Positions 8,165 to 16,231 of a stretch of DNA of 33,614 bases are shown one piece after another (the stretch's first letter is position 1; each line of letters starts with the position of its first letter). The notes below the pieces were generated by a model. The model was not told the origin of the DNA. It did no database searches and saw nothing but the letters and a program-made list of their open reading frames with translations. The stretch covers positions 1 to 33,614 of the forward strand of contig CALJIF010000025.1 of the NCBI GenBank assembly GCA_937974275.1, given 5' to 3'. This stretch comes from an uncultured Flavobacteriales bacterium. Its GTDB lineage: Bacteria; Bacteroidota; Bacteroidia; Palsa-965. A program made the position numbers and the translations under genes.

Positions 8165-10471
8165 ATGAAAAAACTTTTACACCTGGCAGGTGCGGGAGTA
8201 TTCTTTGCATTAAGCCTCAACGCATACGGACAATGCGTCAACATTACGTGTCCAACGAATATCACCGCGAACACGGATCCTGCAAGTTGCGGGGCGGTTA
8301 TTAATTACCCAACACCTGTAGGTACTAATACGTGTGTAGTTAGCGGAACACAAACATTTAATTACACCGGCAGTTTACAAACGTTTACCGTTCCTGCAGG
8401 CGTAACCATGCTGACAATTGATGCAACCGGTGCTCAAGGTGGAAGCGTTACAGTATCATGTGCTGCGACCGGAGGTCTTGGAGCACGCATAGTTGGTGAT
8501 GTAGCGGTTACACCGGGCGAAGTGTTGACTATCATGGTTGGCCAGCAAGGTTTAAGTAACGGTGCCGACGCGGGTGGTGGTGGCGGAACTTTTGTTGCGC
8601 GAACCGGAAACGTTCCATTGATTTGCGCAGGTGGCGGCGGTGGAGCAACGAATAACATCGGGCAGTGCGGCGCGAACAGAAATGGACTTGATGCAACAAT
8701 TACAACATCAGGAACTGCGAGCGGTAACGGATTAGTTGCAGGTGGCACCAACGGTAACGGCGGCGGCGCAAGTAGCGGCTCCGGTGGCGGTGGTGGAGGT
8801 TTTTATACTGATGGTATCGCCGGAATTGGTTTAGCTAATAATAACGGTAAGGCATTCGTTAATGGCGGAGCCGGCGGAACAGGCAACAATAACGACTTCG
8901 GTGGTTATGGTGGCGGTGGCGCAGGCTGGTTTACCGGTGGAAATGGCGGCGGCGGCGGCGGATACTCCGGTGGAGGCACCAGCGGATCGCAGCCTTTCAC
9001 AGGTGGCGGCGGCGGCGGTTCCTTTAATTCAGGAACTAACCAAACGAATACTGCCGGATTTCAAACAGGGAATGGTCGTGTAATTATTTCTTATAGCGTT
9101 GCAGGTCCTGCAATTACTACTCAAACTGCAGGTTTACCTTCAGGTTCTTTGTTTCCTGTAGGAACTACAACTTGTACATTTTTAGTTACAGACGGTGCAA
9201 GTGACTCTCAATCTTGTTCATTTACCGTAACCGTAACCGATAACGAAGCGCCTGTGATTACTTGCGGTACAAACGTTTCAGTTGCAACTGATGCAGGTCA
9301 GTGCTCTGCAGTGGTAAATTATCCAACAGTTGGTGCGACAGACAATTGTTCTGCAACCGTAACTCAATTAGCAGGTTTACCTTCCGGTTCTGCGTTTCCT
9401 GTAGGTATTACAACGAACGTTTTTGCTGCAACAGATGCCGCAGGAAATATTGACACATGCATGTTTACAGTTACGGTTATAGATACTGTAGGACCTGTGT
9501 TTACATGTCCGTCAAACGTAGTTATTAGCAATGATTCCGGACAATGCGGTGCTGTCGTGAACTATACGGTTAATGCAAACGATCCATGTAATGTTAGCAG
9601 TTTGACTTTAGAACAAGGTCTTGCTTCAGGTTCATTATTCCCTGTAGGAACAACATTGGTTGAACACAAAGCGACAGATGCGAATGGTAATGAGACCTTG
9701 TGTTCATTTACTGTAACCGTTAATGATGCTGAAGCACCTGTGCTTACTTGTCCTTCCAACGTTACTTCTTGTTCCGGCGCAGTTACAGGATTGCTGGCAA
9801 CTGCAAATGATAATTGTGACGCTTCAACTGTAGTATCGTACACTTTAACAGGAGCGACAACAGGTCAGGGAACCGGTGATGCGAGCGGAACATTCAATGT
9901 GGGTGTTACCACGATCGCATATTCTGCGGCGGATAGCGCAGGTAATACTACCTCTTGCACGGTGACAGTTACTATTAATGCATTGCCAACAGTTACAGCT
10001 TCGGCTGCTGCTGCTACTGCTTGTTTGTCTGATGCGAACGTTGCTTTAACAGGAACTCCTGCAGGTGGAACATGGAGTGGTCCGGGAGTAAGTGCAGGTT
10101 CATTCTCACCAAGCACTGCAGGTGTTGGAACACACAATTTGATTTATGCGTTTACGGATGCCAATGGTTGTTCGAATGCGGATACTGTTGCAGTTACAGT
10201 AAATGCTTGTACGGGTGTTGCTGAAAACAGCATTTTGAATGGAGTTAACGTATTCCCGAATCCGATGACCGATAACGTAACGATTGCTTTCGGAAATGTT
10301 GTTGATGAGGTACTAGTTACTGTTGTTCAAATTAACGGTCAGGTGGTTCGTTCTATACAAGCGAATGGTGTTAACCGTTTGGATATTCCGACACACGATT
10401 TGAGTGCAGGAATTTATTTTGTGAATATTACCACTAACGGTGAAACCCGCAGCGTACGCGTGGTGAAGTAA
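8165..10471 (+). CDS. Secreted HYR/Gly-rich protein with T9SS sorting domain
   Basis: I use ATG at 8165 (768 residues), not the TTG one codon earlier. Domains in order: signal peptide 1-23 (ending AYGQ); first half of a HYR domain about 24-61; a Gly-rich lectin-like domain of the PF12810 kind about 62-309 (TFTVPAGVTMLTIDATGAQG, then many GGGG runs); second half of HYR1 about 310-358; HYR2 359-438; HYR3 439-520; HYR4 521-605; an Ig-like SprB/PKD-type domain about 605-687; and a type A T9SS sorting domain about 690-768 (NVFPNPM ... GIYFVNI). HYR domains are Ig-fold adhesion modules. The protein should be exported by Sec, moved across the outer membrane by the T9SS, and released or attached at the surface. 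An adhesin role is likely. It is monocistronic, followed by a strong terminator. Confidence 0.9.
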   Translation: MKKLLHLAGAGVFFALSLNAYGQCVNITCPTNITANTDPASCGAVINYPTPVGTNTCVVSGTQTFNYTGSLQTFTVPAGVTMLTIDATGAQGGSVTVSCAATGGLGARIVGDVAVTPGEVLTIMVGQQGLSNGADAGGGGGTFVARTGNVPLICAGGGGGATNNIGQCGANRNGLDATITTSGTASGNGLVAGGTNGNGGGASSGSGGGGGGFYTDGIAGIGLANNNGKAFVNGGAGGTGNNNDFGGYGGGGAGWFTGGNGGGGGGYSGGGTSGSQPFTGGGGGGSFNSGTNQTNTAGFQTGNGRVIISYSVAGPAITTQTAGLPSGSLFPVGTTTCTFLVTDGASDSQSCSFTVTVTDNEAPVITCGTNVSVATDAGQCSAVVNYPTVGATDNCSATVTQLAGLPSGSAFPVGITTNVFAATDAAGNIDTCMFTVTVIDTVGPVFTCPSNVVISNDSGQCGAVVNYTVNANDPCNVSSLTLEQGLASGSLFPVGTTLVEHKATDANGNETLCSFTVTVNDAEAPVLTCPSNVTSCSGAVTGLLATANDNCDASTVVSYTLTGATTGQGTGDASGTFNVGVTTIAYSAADSAGNTTSCTVTVTINALPTVTASAAAATACLSDANVALTGTPAGGTWSGPGVSAGSFSPSTAGVGTHNLIYAFTDANGCSNADTVAVTVNACTGVAENSILNGVNVFPNPMTDNVTIAFGNVVDEVLVTVVQINGQVVRSIQANGVNRLDIPTHDLSAGIYFVNITTNGETRSVRVVK

Positions 10472-10490
10472 TCGAAATTAGTTAAAGTGT

Positions 10491-10526
10491 AAAGGGCTGG
10501 AATCGGTTGATTTCAGCCCTTTTTAT
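10491..10526 (+). terminator. Strong terminator after the HYR protein
   Basis: A 14-bp stem (10491-10504 with 10509-10522, one G/T wobble) with a GGTT loop is followed by a T-rich tract. It begins 19 bases after the stop at 10471. It shares the stretch 10472-10792 with the tRNA gene and its promoter, so that long gap is explained. Confidence 0.85.
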
Positions 10527-10622
10527 TTTGAAGAATTGTAATGTCAGGAGAGTTGTATTCGCTGAGTATAGCAAACAAAAAAGCGAGTAGATTGCTTTCG
10601 CTTTCATACTCGCTTTGTTTTG

Positions 10623-10694
10623 TAGCCCGTAGGGGAATCGAACCCCTGTTTACAGAATGAAAATCTGCTGTCCTAACCCCTAGACGAACGGGCC
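10623..10694 (-). tRNA. tRNA-Glu (anticodon TTC)
   Basis: On the minus strand a full 72-base cloverleaf folds. The acceptor stem is GGCCCGT with ACGGGCT (first pair G-U) and the discriminator is A. The D arm contains TCTAGGGGTTAGGA. The anticodon stem GCAGA/TCTGT closes the loop TTTTCAT, giving anticodon TTC (Glu). The T arm is CAGGGGTTCGATTCCCCT. The CCA end is not encoded, as is usual in Bacteroidota. The minus-strand open frame crossing this gene (10513-10776) is an artefact. Confidence 0.96.
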
Positions 10695-10725
10695 ATTTGG
10701 GGACTAATTTTTTCAAATCAGCGTG

Positions 10726-10756
10726 CAAATGTATACGCTTTTCCCGAATCCACAAA
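10726..10756 (-). promoter_or_regulatory. Consensus Bacteroidota promoter for tRNA-Glu
   Basis: Read on the minus strand, TTTG (10756-10753) is followed after 19 bases by TAcaTTTG (10733-10726). This matches the -33/-7 consensus exactly. The start would be about 10720, some 25 bases before the mature tRNA 5' end. Confidence 0.75.
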
Positions 10757-10792
10757 AAAAATCTTGAAAAACGCACACATTCCTTTTTACGA

Positions 10793-11437
10793 CTAGTCTT
10801 CGTCTTCGAAATGATCGTAACGATAAATCGGATCTATTTCGGCTCCGGGTTTGATATTGATGAGCTCTTTAATTAAACCGTCGTTTAATCCGAAAACCCA
10901 ACCGTGCAATTCCGGACTTTGACGACGCTTCCATGATTTTTGAATGATGGTGGTTTTAGACAAATTCTGGAGTTGTTCAATGACATTAAATTCCACCAAT
11001 TTATTGACGCGATCGTCTTCATTTTTAACGGCATTCACATCATCGCGGTGCAAGCGATATACATCTTTAATATTACGAAGCCATTTATTGATCAATCCAA
11101 AACTGTCATTAGACATCGCAGCTTTAACTCCGCCGCAACCATAATGCCCGCAAACGATGACGTGTTCAACTTTTAATACTTCCACGGCGTATTGCAATGC
11201 CGATAACATGTTCAGATCGGTGTTGACCACCAAATTTGCTACGTTGCGATGAATGAAAATTTCACCGGGTTTAGTTCCTGTAATTTCGTTCGGTGGTACA
11301 CGGGAATCTGCGCAACCGATCCAAAGAAATTTCGGTGTTTGCACACGAGCCAGTTTATTGAAATATTCGGGATCCTGTTCCAGACGCTCCTGCGACCAGC
11401 TTTTGTTTTCCAATAACAGACGATTGTAGTCGTTCAT
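10793..11437 (-). CDS. can: Beta-class carbonic anhydrase
   Basis: This enzyme interconverts CO2 and bicarbonate in the cytoplasm. The 214-residue protein has the complete beta-class active site at E. coli Can numbering: C42, D44 and R46 in CADSR, and H98 and C101 in CGHYGCGG. C42, H98 and C101 bind zinc; the D44-R46 pair is the catalytic dyad. The following segment, KPGEIFIHRNVANLV, is also typical. Its ATG overlaps the stop of the SulP transporter gene (11434-11437, ATGA), so the two are translated as a coupled pair. That arrangement suggests transport and hydration of inorganic carbon together. The symbol follows E. coli by similarity. Confidence 0.95.
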   Translation of the reverse strand: MNDYNRLLLENKSWSQERLEQDPEYFNKLARVQTPKFLWIGCADSRVPPNEITGTKPGEIFIHRNVANLVVNTDLNMLSALQYAVEVLKVEHVIVCGHYGCGGVKAAMSNDSFGLINKWLRNIKDVYRLHRDDVNAVKNEDDRVNKLVEFNVIEQLQNLSKTTIIQKSWKRRQSPELHGWVFGLNDGLIKELINIKPGAEIDPIYRYDHFEDED

Positions 11438-12987
11438 GATTTTGATTTTGTATTGTCGTTATAATCCGGAATTCCTTCAAGAATGACGCGAATACCACGC
11501 AGCTCAGCAGCTTGCTGATAATTGAGCAACGCTTCAATGATGTCATCATCAATGAAATCGGATTTACGTCCATCAATAATTAAAGTAACGTTATCCGGAA
11601 TGTTTTCAAGCGTTTCGATGATGGCCGCTTTATTCATAAACGTCACATCCTTATAAAAGCGCAATAAGTAATTGTCATTGTGCTGATGCAAGCGGTGAAC
11701 GGTTTTGAAGTTGGCACGAGCTACATAGTAAATTCCTACTACCATCCCGATTCCGATTCCGATAAGTAAGTCGCTGAACAAAATGGCCACAATCGTAACA
11801 ATGAATGGCATAAAATGGTCCATGCCGCGTGACCATGCTTCCTTATACAACGTCGGTTTTGATAACTTGTAACCGGTCATCAGCAAGATAGCAGCTAAAG
11901 AAGCATTCGGAATTTTATTGATGAACGGAGCCAGCAATGCAACTGCAATGAGCAACCAGATGCCGTGAAAAATTGCAGACATTTTAGTGCGTGCTCCGGA
12001 GTTGACATTTGCCGAACTTCTTACAATAACTGCTGTAATCGGCAAACCACCGATGAGTCCTGAAATCAAATTCCCGGAACCTTGCGCGATCAATTCACGA
12101 TTCGTTGGGGTAACACGTTTGAAAGGATCAATTTTATCTGCGGCTTCAACGCTAAGCAAAGTTTCCAAGCTGGCCACAATCGCAAGTTTTATGGCTAATA
12201 CATAAACCGTATAATTCGAAAGTGCCGTCCAGTCAGGGCTGGAGAAGAAACCGAAAAATTCTTGTGTTGATCCTGCAACGGGCAAATTCACCAAATGATC
12301 TCCCGACAAACCTGTTCCTTGTTTCGTAAAAAACTCGTTAAGTACGATACCAAGAATTACAACAATTAATGAGCCCGGAATAAATTGAAAGACTTTGAAT
12401 TGCTTGATCAGTTTTGTGTCGAACAAAATCAAAATCGCCATTGAAATAATACAAATGATGACCGCGCTTGGGCTAATGAAGTTGAATGCATTTAATATTT
12501 CACTAAACGTATTTTCATTATCCGGTTGGAGAAATGATTCATCACCTTCAAAGTCTTTATCGTAGCCAACCCCATGCGGAATTTGTTTCATGATCAGGAT
12601 AAGACCGATAGCTGCCAACATACCTCGAATTACGGACGATGGAAACCAATAACCGATTATTCCGAGGCGGAATATTCCGAAGAGAATTTGAAAGATTCCT
12701 GCAGCAGCAACGACTAATAAAAATGCCTGAAAATTATTGCCCAGATCCTGTATGCCGCTCAGTACAATTACTGTTAATCCCGCAGCAGGACCACTTACGC
12801 TTACGTTTGATTTACTAATGCCTGCTACAACGATGCCGCCAATAAGGCCGGCAATGATACCGGAAAAAGGCGGAGCACCGGAAGCGAGAGCGATGCCTAA
12901 ACATAATGGTAATGCCACCAGAAAAACGACAATAGATGCGGGGACATCCTTGCCCAGGTGGCTAAACAAGCCGTATTTTGCTTTCAT
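11434..12987 (-). CDS. SulP-family anion (probably bicarbonate) transporter
   Basis: The 517-residue inner membrane protein starts with DVPASIVVFLVALPLCLGIA and continues with GGIVVAGISKSNVSVSGPAAG, the SulP/SLC26 signature in the first helices. It has about 12-14 hydrophobic segments, including SGARTKMSAIFHGIWLL. The C-terminus (about residues 430-505) resembles a shortened STAS domain with the strand LIIDGRKSDFIDDDIIEAL and the helix QQAAELRG. Family members carry sulfate, bicarbonate or other anions. The 4-base overlap with a beta-carbonic anhydrase gene makes bicarbonate the most likely substrate, as in BicA-like systems, but this is inferred from context. A promoter lies at 13021-13054, giving a short leader. 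Confidence 0.92.
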   Translation of the reverse strand: MKAKYGLFSHLGKDVPASIVVFLVALPLCLGIALASGAPPFSGIIAGLIGGIVVAGISKSNVSVSGPAAGLTVIVLSGIQDLGNNFQAFLLVVAAAGIFQILFGIFRLGIIGYWFPSSVIRGMLAAIGLILIMKQIPHGVGYDKDFEGDESFLQPDNENTFSEILNAFNFISPSAVIICIISMAILILFDTKLIKQFKVFQFIPGSLIVVILGIVLNEFFTKQGTGLSGDHLVNLPVAGSTQEFFGFFSSPDWTALSNYTVYVLAIKLAIVASLETLLSVEAADKIDPFKRVTPTNRELIAQGSGNLISGLIGGLPITAVIVRSSANVNSGARTKMSAIFHGIWLLIAVALLAPFINKIPNASLAAILLMTGYKLSKPTLYKEAWSRGMDHFMPFIVTIVAILFSDLLIGIGIGMVVGIYYVARANFKTVHRLHQHNDNYLLRFYKDVTFMNKAAIIETLENIPDNVTLIIDGRKSDFIDDDIIEALLNYQQAAELRGIRVILEGIPDYNDNTKSKS

Positions 12988-13020
12988 TAATTAAGAACAG
13001 AGGTATAGTTGGGAACTGAG

Positions 13021-13054
13021 CAAAGATAATTAAATGACTTTCCGTTGTATGAAA
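13021..13054 (-). promoter_or_regulatory. Promoter of the SulP/carbonic anhydrase operon
   Basis: On the minus strand TTTC (13054-13051) and TAtcTTTG (13028-13021) are 22 bases apart, the same spacing and -33 variant as at proS. Transcription would begin near 13015, about 28 bases before the SulP start. Confidence 0.55.
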
Positions 13055-13095
13055 GTTGATGTATCTTAACAATCGTTAACGAACACTTATTTCAG

Positions 13096-14052
13096 ATGTC
13101 TTCATCCAAAATTATTCTCACCGCCGACGACTACGGAGCTATGCCCTTCATTGATGTCGCAATTGAAGATGCGGTTGCGAACGGCAAAATAAATTCGGTG
13201 GCGACTTTTGTGACGTACGGCAAGTACAATGAAGACAAAATTGAGCACATGAAACAGTTGCTCAAAGATGCGCCGGGAAAAGTAGGTGTGGGTTTACATT
13301 TTTCACTAACTGCAGGACAACCTTTATCGGATGGACTCGCACCGATTGTTGAGACCGATGAACATGGCGTAAAACGATTTTCGGAAGCACAACGTTTTCC
13401 GTTTGACCTTCTAAGTAAAGAGGAGGTGGCGCGTGAGTTAGAATTGCAGATTGAAAAAATGGCGGATCATTTGGGTGGTGCGGAAAAGATTGACTCTATT
13501 TCGAATCACCATGGAGTGGCGTACATGGATCATGAATTGTTTGATGCACTGAGTTCTGTTGCAGCGCGATATAAAATTCCTATTCGAAGTCCGTTGTCGT
13601 GGATGCAATCCGGATTGAAATGGAAGCGCATTAACCTCCCTTCCGATGCAGTGATTTGGGAAGGATTTCGTTTGGGCTTTTGGAGAAACTTAGGTGAAAT
13701 GACGAAGAAGGATATGTATGCGCGAGTTGATCTGGCTAAACAACGGAATTTACATTTTCCATTTTGCACAGCCGATGTTATATATGGAAAGCCCACAGAG
13801 TCGAGAATGCTCACATTGCTGGAGCAATATGAAGGCGGACCAATGACCACAGAATTTATGTTTCATCTGGGTAATCCTGCGGAACAAGCGCCACCGACAG
13901 TACACGGCATCAATCCCTCATATTTTACCAAACGAAAACATGAATACGACTTACTGATGAAATTTCCTTTGGACACGCAATTAATGGTGAGGGAAATTAA
14001 TAAAGCGGTATTTAGAGATATGAGTGCAGCAGATCGGGAATTGAACCGCTAG
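13096..14052 (+). CDS. ChbG/HpnK-family (YdjC-like) carbohydrate deacetylase
   Basis: The 318-residue cytoplasmic protein begins with ILTADDYG; D11 and D12 start the YdjC fold metal site. GVGLHFSLTAGQPL provides H68, and SNHHGVAYM provides H138/H139, completing the Asp-His-His metal ligand set expected for this family. Known members remove N-acetyl groups from chito-oligosaccharides (ChbG) or hopanoid glucosamine (HpnK). There are no chitin or hopanoid genes nearby, so the substrate is unknown. It stands alone and converges on the ftsB-like gene with only 3 bases between stop codons and no terminator visible. Confidence 0.9.
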   Translation: MSSSKIILTADDYGAMPFIDVAIEDAVANGKINSVATFVTYGKYNEDKIEHMKQLLKDAPGKVGVGLHFSLTAGQPLSDGLAPIVETDEHGVKRFSEAQRFPFDLLSKEEVARELELQIEKMADHLGGAEKIDSISNHHGVAYMDHELFDALSSVAARYKIPIRSPLSWMQSGLKWKRINLPSDAVIWEGFRLGFWRNLGEMTKKDMYARVDLAKQRNLHFPFCTADVIYGKPTESRMLTLLEQYEGGPMTTEFMFHLGNPAEQAPPTVHGINPSYFTKRKHEYDLLMKFPLDTQLMVREINKAVFRDMSAADRELNR

Positions 14053-14055
14053 AGA

Positions 14056-14373
14056 TTACTTACCTGCCGGTATGGTGTCTTCTACAATTACATAGATTTC
14101 TTCATTATCTTTTTTCATCAGATAATGTTCACGGGCAAATTTTTCCAATAGCACCGTATCGCTCTGCAATTGTTCTAAGGCTTCTTTATTGCGACGAATT
14201 TCGTCCTTATAAAATTGAACATCCTTTTCTAATTTTTCCACCTGTTGTTTTCGGTCCATCTGTGTGAAAAAATCATTCTTATCGAAGAATAGCAACCAAA
14301 CGGCCAATACTACAATAACCAGTATGTAGCGGTTAGTTACAATTTTCAATACGGGATGTTGTGCCCATTTCAT
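14056..14373 (-). CDS. FtsB/DivIC-family septum formation protein
   Basis: This 105-residue protein has a short cytoplasmic N-terminus, one transmembrane segment (about residues 15-31, ILVIVVLAVWLLFF) and a coiled coil (about 38-75). It ends in the periplasmic motif LLEKFAREHYLMKKDNEEIYVI, which closely follows the DivIC/FtsB pattern (EyxAREhyxMkkpgExvyxi). In other bacteria FtsB joins FtsL and FtsQ to activate septal peptidoglycan synthesis. It is a single gene here, divergent from oxyR and convergent with the deacetylase. Assignment to the DivIC superfamily is solid; which orthologue it is cannot be decided. Confidence 0.88.
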   Translation of the reverse strand: MKWAQHPVLKIVTNRYILVIVVLAVWLLFFDKNDFFTQMDRKQQVEKLEKDVQFYKDEIRRNKEALEQLQSDTVLLEKFAREHYLMKKDNEEIYVIVEDTIPAGK

Positions 14374-14498
14374 GGTGATAAAATTACAAGGACTTATCGG
14401 TTGTAGCAGAAAATAAAGGATCTGTTTTCTAAATGTTATTCAATCGGGATTGTTAATTGCGGGCTTGCATGATTTCGTAGTTATTGGTACATTCAAAG

Positions 14499-14513
14499 TA
14501 GTTTTAAAAACTA
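14499..14513. promoter_or_regulatory. Palindrome upstream of oxyR, possible operator
   Basis: TAGTTTT-A-AAAACTA is a perfect 7-bp inverted repeat with one central base, ending 12 bases before the oxyR ATG. A possible -33 TTTC (14473-14476) lies 22 bases before the TAGTTTTA at its left half, so the palindrome may overlap the oxyR promoter. LysR-type regulators often repress their own gene from such a site. It does not fit the E. coli OxyR spacing (9 rather than 7 bases between the TAG and CTA tips). Confidence 0.4.
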
Positions 14514-14525
14514 TAGAGATTAACT

Positions 14526-15464
14526 ATGACGTTACAACAATTAGAATATGTAGTGGCTGTAGGACGTTACGGCAGTTTTGTAGAGGCGGCTGAGAAATGT
14601 TTTGTCACGCAACCTACGCTTTCCATGCAAGTAAAGAAGTTGGAAGAGGAGTTGGGTATTGTTTTGTTCGATCGTTCCAGACAACCCGTTGCTCCTACTG
14701 AAGTGGGTCGGCAATTTTTGGAACAGGCTCGTGTCGTGTTACGCGAACAAGAGCGTCTCCTGGAAGTAGTTAAAGGTGCGAAAGGTGAAAGCGGTGGCGA
14801 TTTGCGATTGGCCGTGATACCAACACTGGCTCCATACCTATTGCCGATTTTCGTTCGGGAGTTTACCACGAAACATCCTCGTGTCAATTTAATTATTCGT
14901 GAAATGACTACGCAGCAAATTACGCAGGCCTTGCGCGCTGAAGTAATAGATGTAGGATTATTAGCCACGCCATTACCGGAAGTCGACCTCAATGAAACGC
15001 ACTTGTTTCTTGAACCGTTTGTTGGTTATCTGGCAAAGGGACATGAATTGTGGAGTAAGAAAGCATTGAAAGTTGATGACCTGAATCCTGAACAAATTTG
15101 GTTGCTTTCTGAAGGACATTGTATGCGCAATCAAGTGTTGAATCTTTGTCGGGAACAACCGCATACGGGCGACCAGCAATTTGTCTACGAAAGTGGAAGT
15201 GTAGAAACGCTGAAACGATTGGTGGATACCGGATCAGGGATGACGATTTTACCATGGTTGGCTACGGTAGGAATGAGTAACAAACAGGTGCAACAGGTGC
15301 GTTATTTTCGAAGTCCGGAACCTGTTCGTCAGATCAGTATGGTGACACACCGATCGCAACTTAAGCGTAAGCTGATTGAGTTATTGGCCAATTGTATTCG
15401 ACAAACAATACCGACCACGCTTAAGCGTTCTATTAAACAAGACATTATCCCCATTGAAGCATGA
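14526..15464 (+). CDS. oxyR: OxyR-type peroxide-sensing LysR regulator
   Basis: This LysR-family activator has a winged helix-turn-helix at residues 1-60 (TLQQLEYVVAVGRYGSFVEA ... QPTLSMQVKKLEEELG) and a two-lobe effector domain. In the effector domain, GHCMRNQVLNLC places cysteines at residues 199 and 208, the positions and 9-residue spacing of the E. coli peroxide-sensing pair that forms a disulfide upon oxidation. At 312 residues it is close to E. coli OxyR (305). It should switch on peroxide defence genes. Its stop overlaps the start of an L,D-transpeptidase gene (ATGA, 15461-15464), an unusual partner. A palindrome just upstream (14499-14513) may be an autoregulatory site. Confidence 0.92.
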   Translation: MTLQQLEYVVAVGRYGSFVEAAEKCFVTQPTLSMQVKKLEEELGIVLFDRSRQPVAPTEVGRQFLEQARVVLREQERLLEVVKGAKGESGGDLRLAVIPTLAPYLLPIFVREFTTKHPRVNLIIREMTTQQITQALRAEVIDVGLLATPLPEVDLNETHLFLEPFVGYLAKGHELWSKKALKVDDLNPEQIWLLSEGHCMRNQVLNLCREQPHTGDQQFVYESGSVETLKRLVDTGSGMTILPWLATVGMSNKQVQQVRYFRSPEPVRQISMVTHRSQLKRKLIELLANCIRQTIPTTLKRSIKQDIIPIEA

Positions 15465-16228
15465 GAACTACAGCTGTATTCCTGATAACACTAATTTCAC
15501 TTGTATTGCTATTCTGGCAAGGCGCACCGAAAGCCACACCAGGAACATTTCGTGCCGAGCAGATGAAACACAGTAGGGTGAAGGCGGCATACAATGAAAA
15601 ATGGGATGGAATCGATTTGAGGTTGAAGGAGCTGGATGTGCAGGTAACTGCGCTGGAAGTTTTTATTCGTTCGTTTAAACACGAGAAAGTAACTGAAGTG
15701 TGGGTGAAAAATAAAACCGACAAGACGTGGAAAAAATATCGCGATTATAAAGTGTGCAAGTCTTCCGGTGAATTGGGACCCAAGCGTTGCCAAGGTGATG
15801 GTCAGGTTCCGGAAGGATTTTATCACATGAATATTTTTAATCCATACAGTAATTTTCATCTTTCACTTGGTGTAAGTTATCCGAATGCTTCTGATCGTGT
15901 TTTCGCATGCAAACGCGATCCGGGGGGAGCAATTATGATTCATGGAGATTGCGTAACCATTGGATGTATTCCGCTTACGGATGATAAAATAAAAGAGGTG
16001 TATGTGCTTTGTGTAGAAGCGAGAAATGCCGGACAACAGAAAATTCCCATACATATTTTTCCGACACGCATGAGTGAAGAGCGTTTACGAGAAATTAAAG
16101 CAACAACTGAAGATGCAAGCGTGAAATTATTTTGGGATAATTTGAAAACCGGATACGATTATTTCGAAACGAAAACTGCATTACCGGTTGTAACGGTAGA
16201 TGCAAAAGGGAAATATATTTTTCGCTAG
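15461..16228 (+). CDS. L,D-transpeptidase of the YafK/DpaA-like YkuD group
   Basis: The 255-residue protein has an N-terminal hydrophobic segment (residues 5-19), a signal peptide or membrane anchor, and acts in the periplasm. The YkuD active site reads MIHGDCVTIGCIPLTDD, with His161 and catalytic Cys169 in the short YafK-type spacing. The preceding EGFYHMNIFNPYSNFHLSLG is also typical of the YafK branch. Enzymes of this fold form 3-3 peptidoglycan crosslinks, attach lipoproteins, or (DpaA) cut the Lpp-peptidoglycan link; which applies here is unknown. The gene overlaps oxyR by 4 bases and converges with pbpC, 3 bases apart, so cell-wall remodelling may be tied to oxidative stress. Cys164 beside the catalytic Cys is an extra thiol worth noting. 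Confidence 0.88.
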   Translation: MRTTAVFLITLISLVLLFWQGAPKATPGTFRAEQMKHSRVKAAYNEKWDGIDLRLKELDVQVTALEVFIRSFKHEKVTEVWVKNKTDKTWKKYRDYKVCKSSGELGPKRCQGDGQVPEGFYHMNIFNPYSNFHLSLGVSYPNASDRVFACKRDPGGAIMIHGDCVTIGCIPLTDDKIKEVYVLCVEARNAGQQKIPIHIFPTRMSEERLREIKATTEDASVKLFWDNLKTGYDYFETKTALPVVTVDAKGKYIFR

Positions 16229-16231
16229 CTG

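Noticed and set aside
8571..9020. GGTGGCGG-type repeats as a DNA repeat array
   Set aside because: They are codon-level repeats of the Gly-rich domain, kept in frame with the secreted protein.
10513..10776. An 87-codon minus-strand frame
   Set aside because: It runs through the tRNA-Glu gene and its promoter, so it is not a protein gene.
14499..14513. Canonical OxyR binding site
   Set aside because: Spacing between the TAG and CTA tips is 9 bases, not the 7 of the E. coli motif, and the second half-site is missing.
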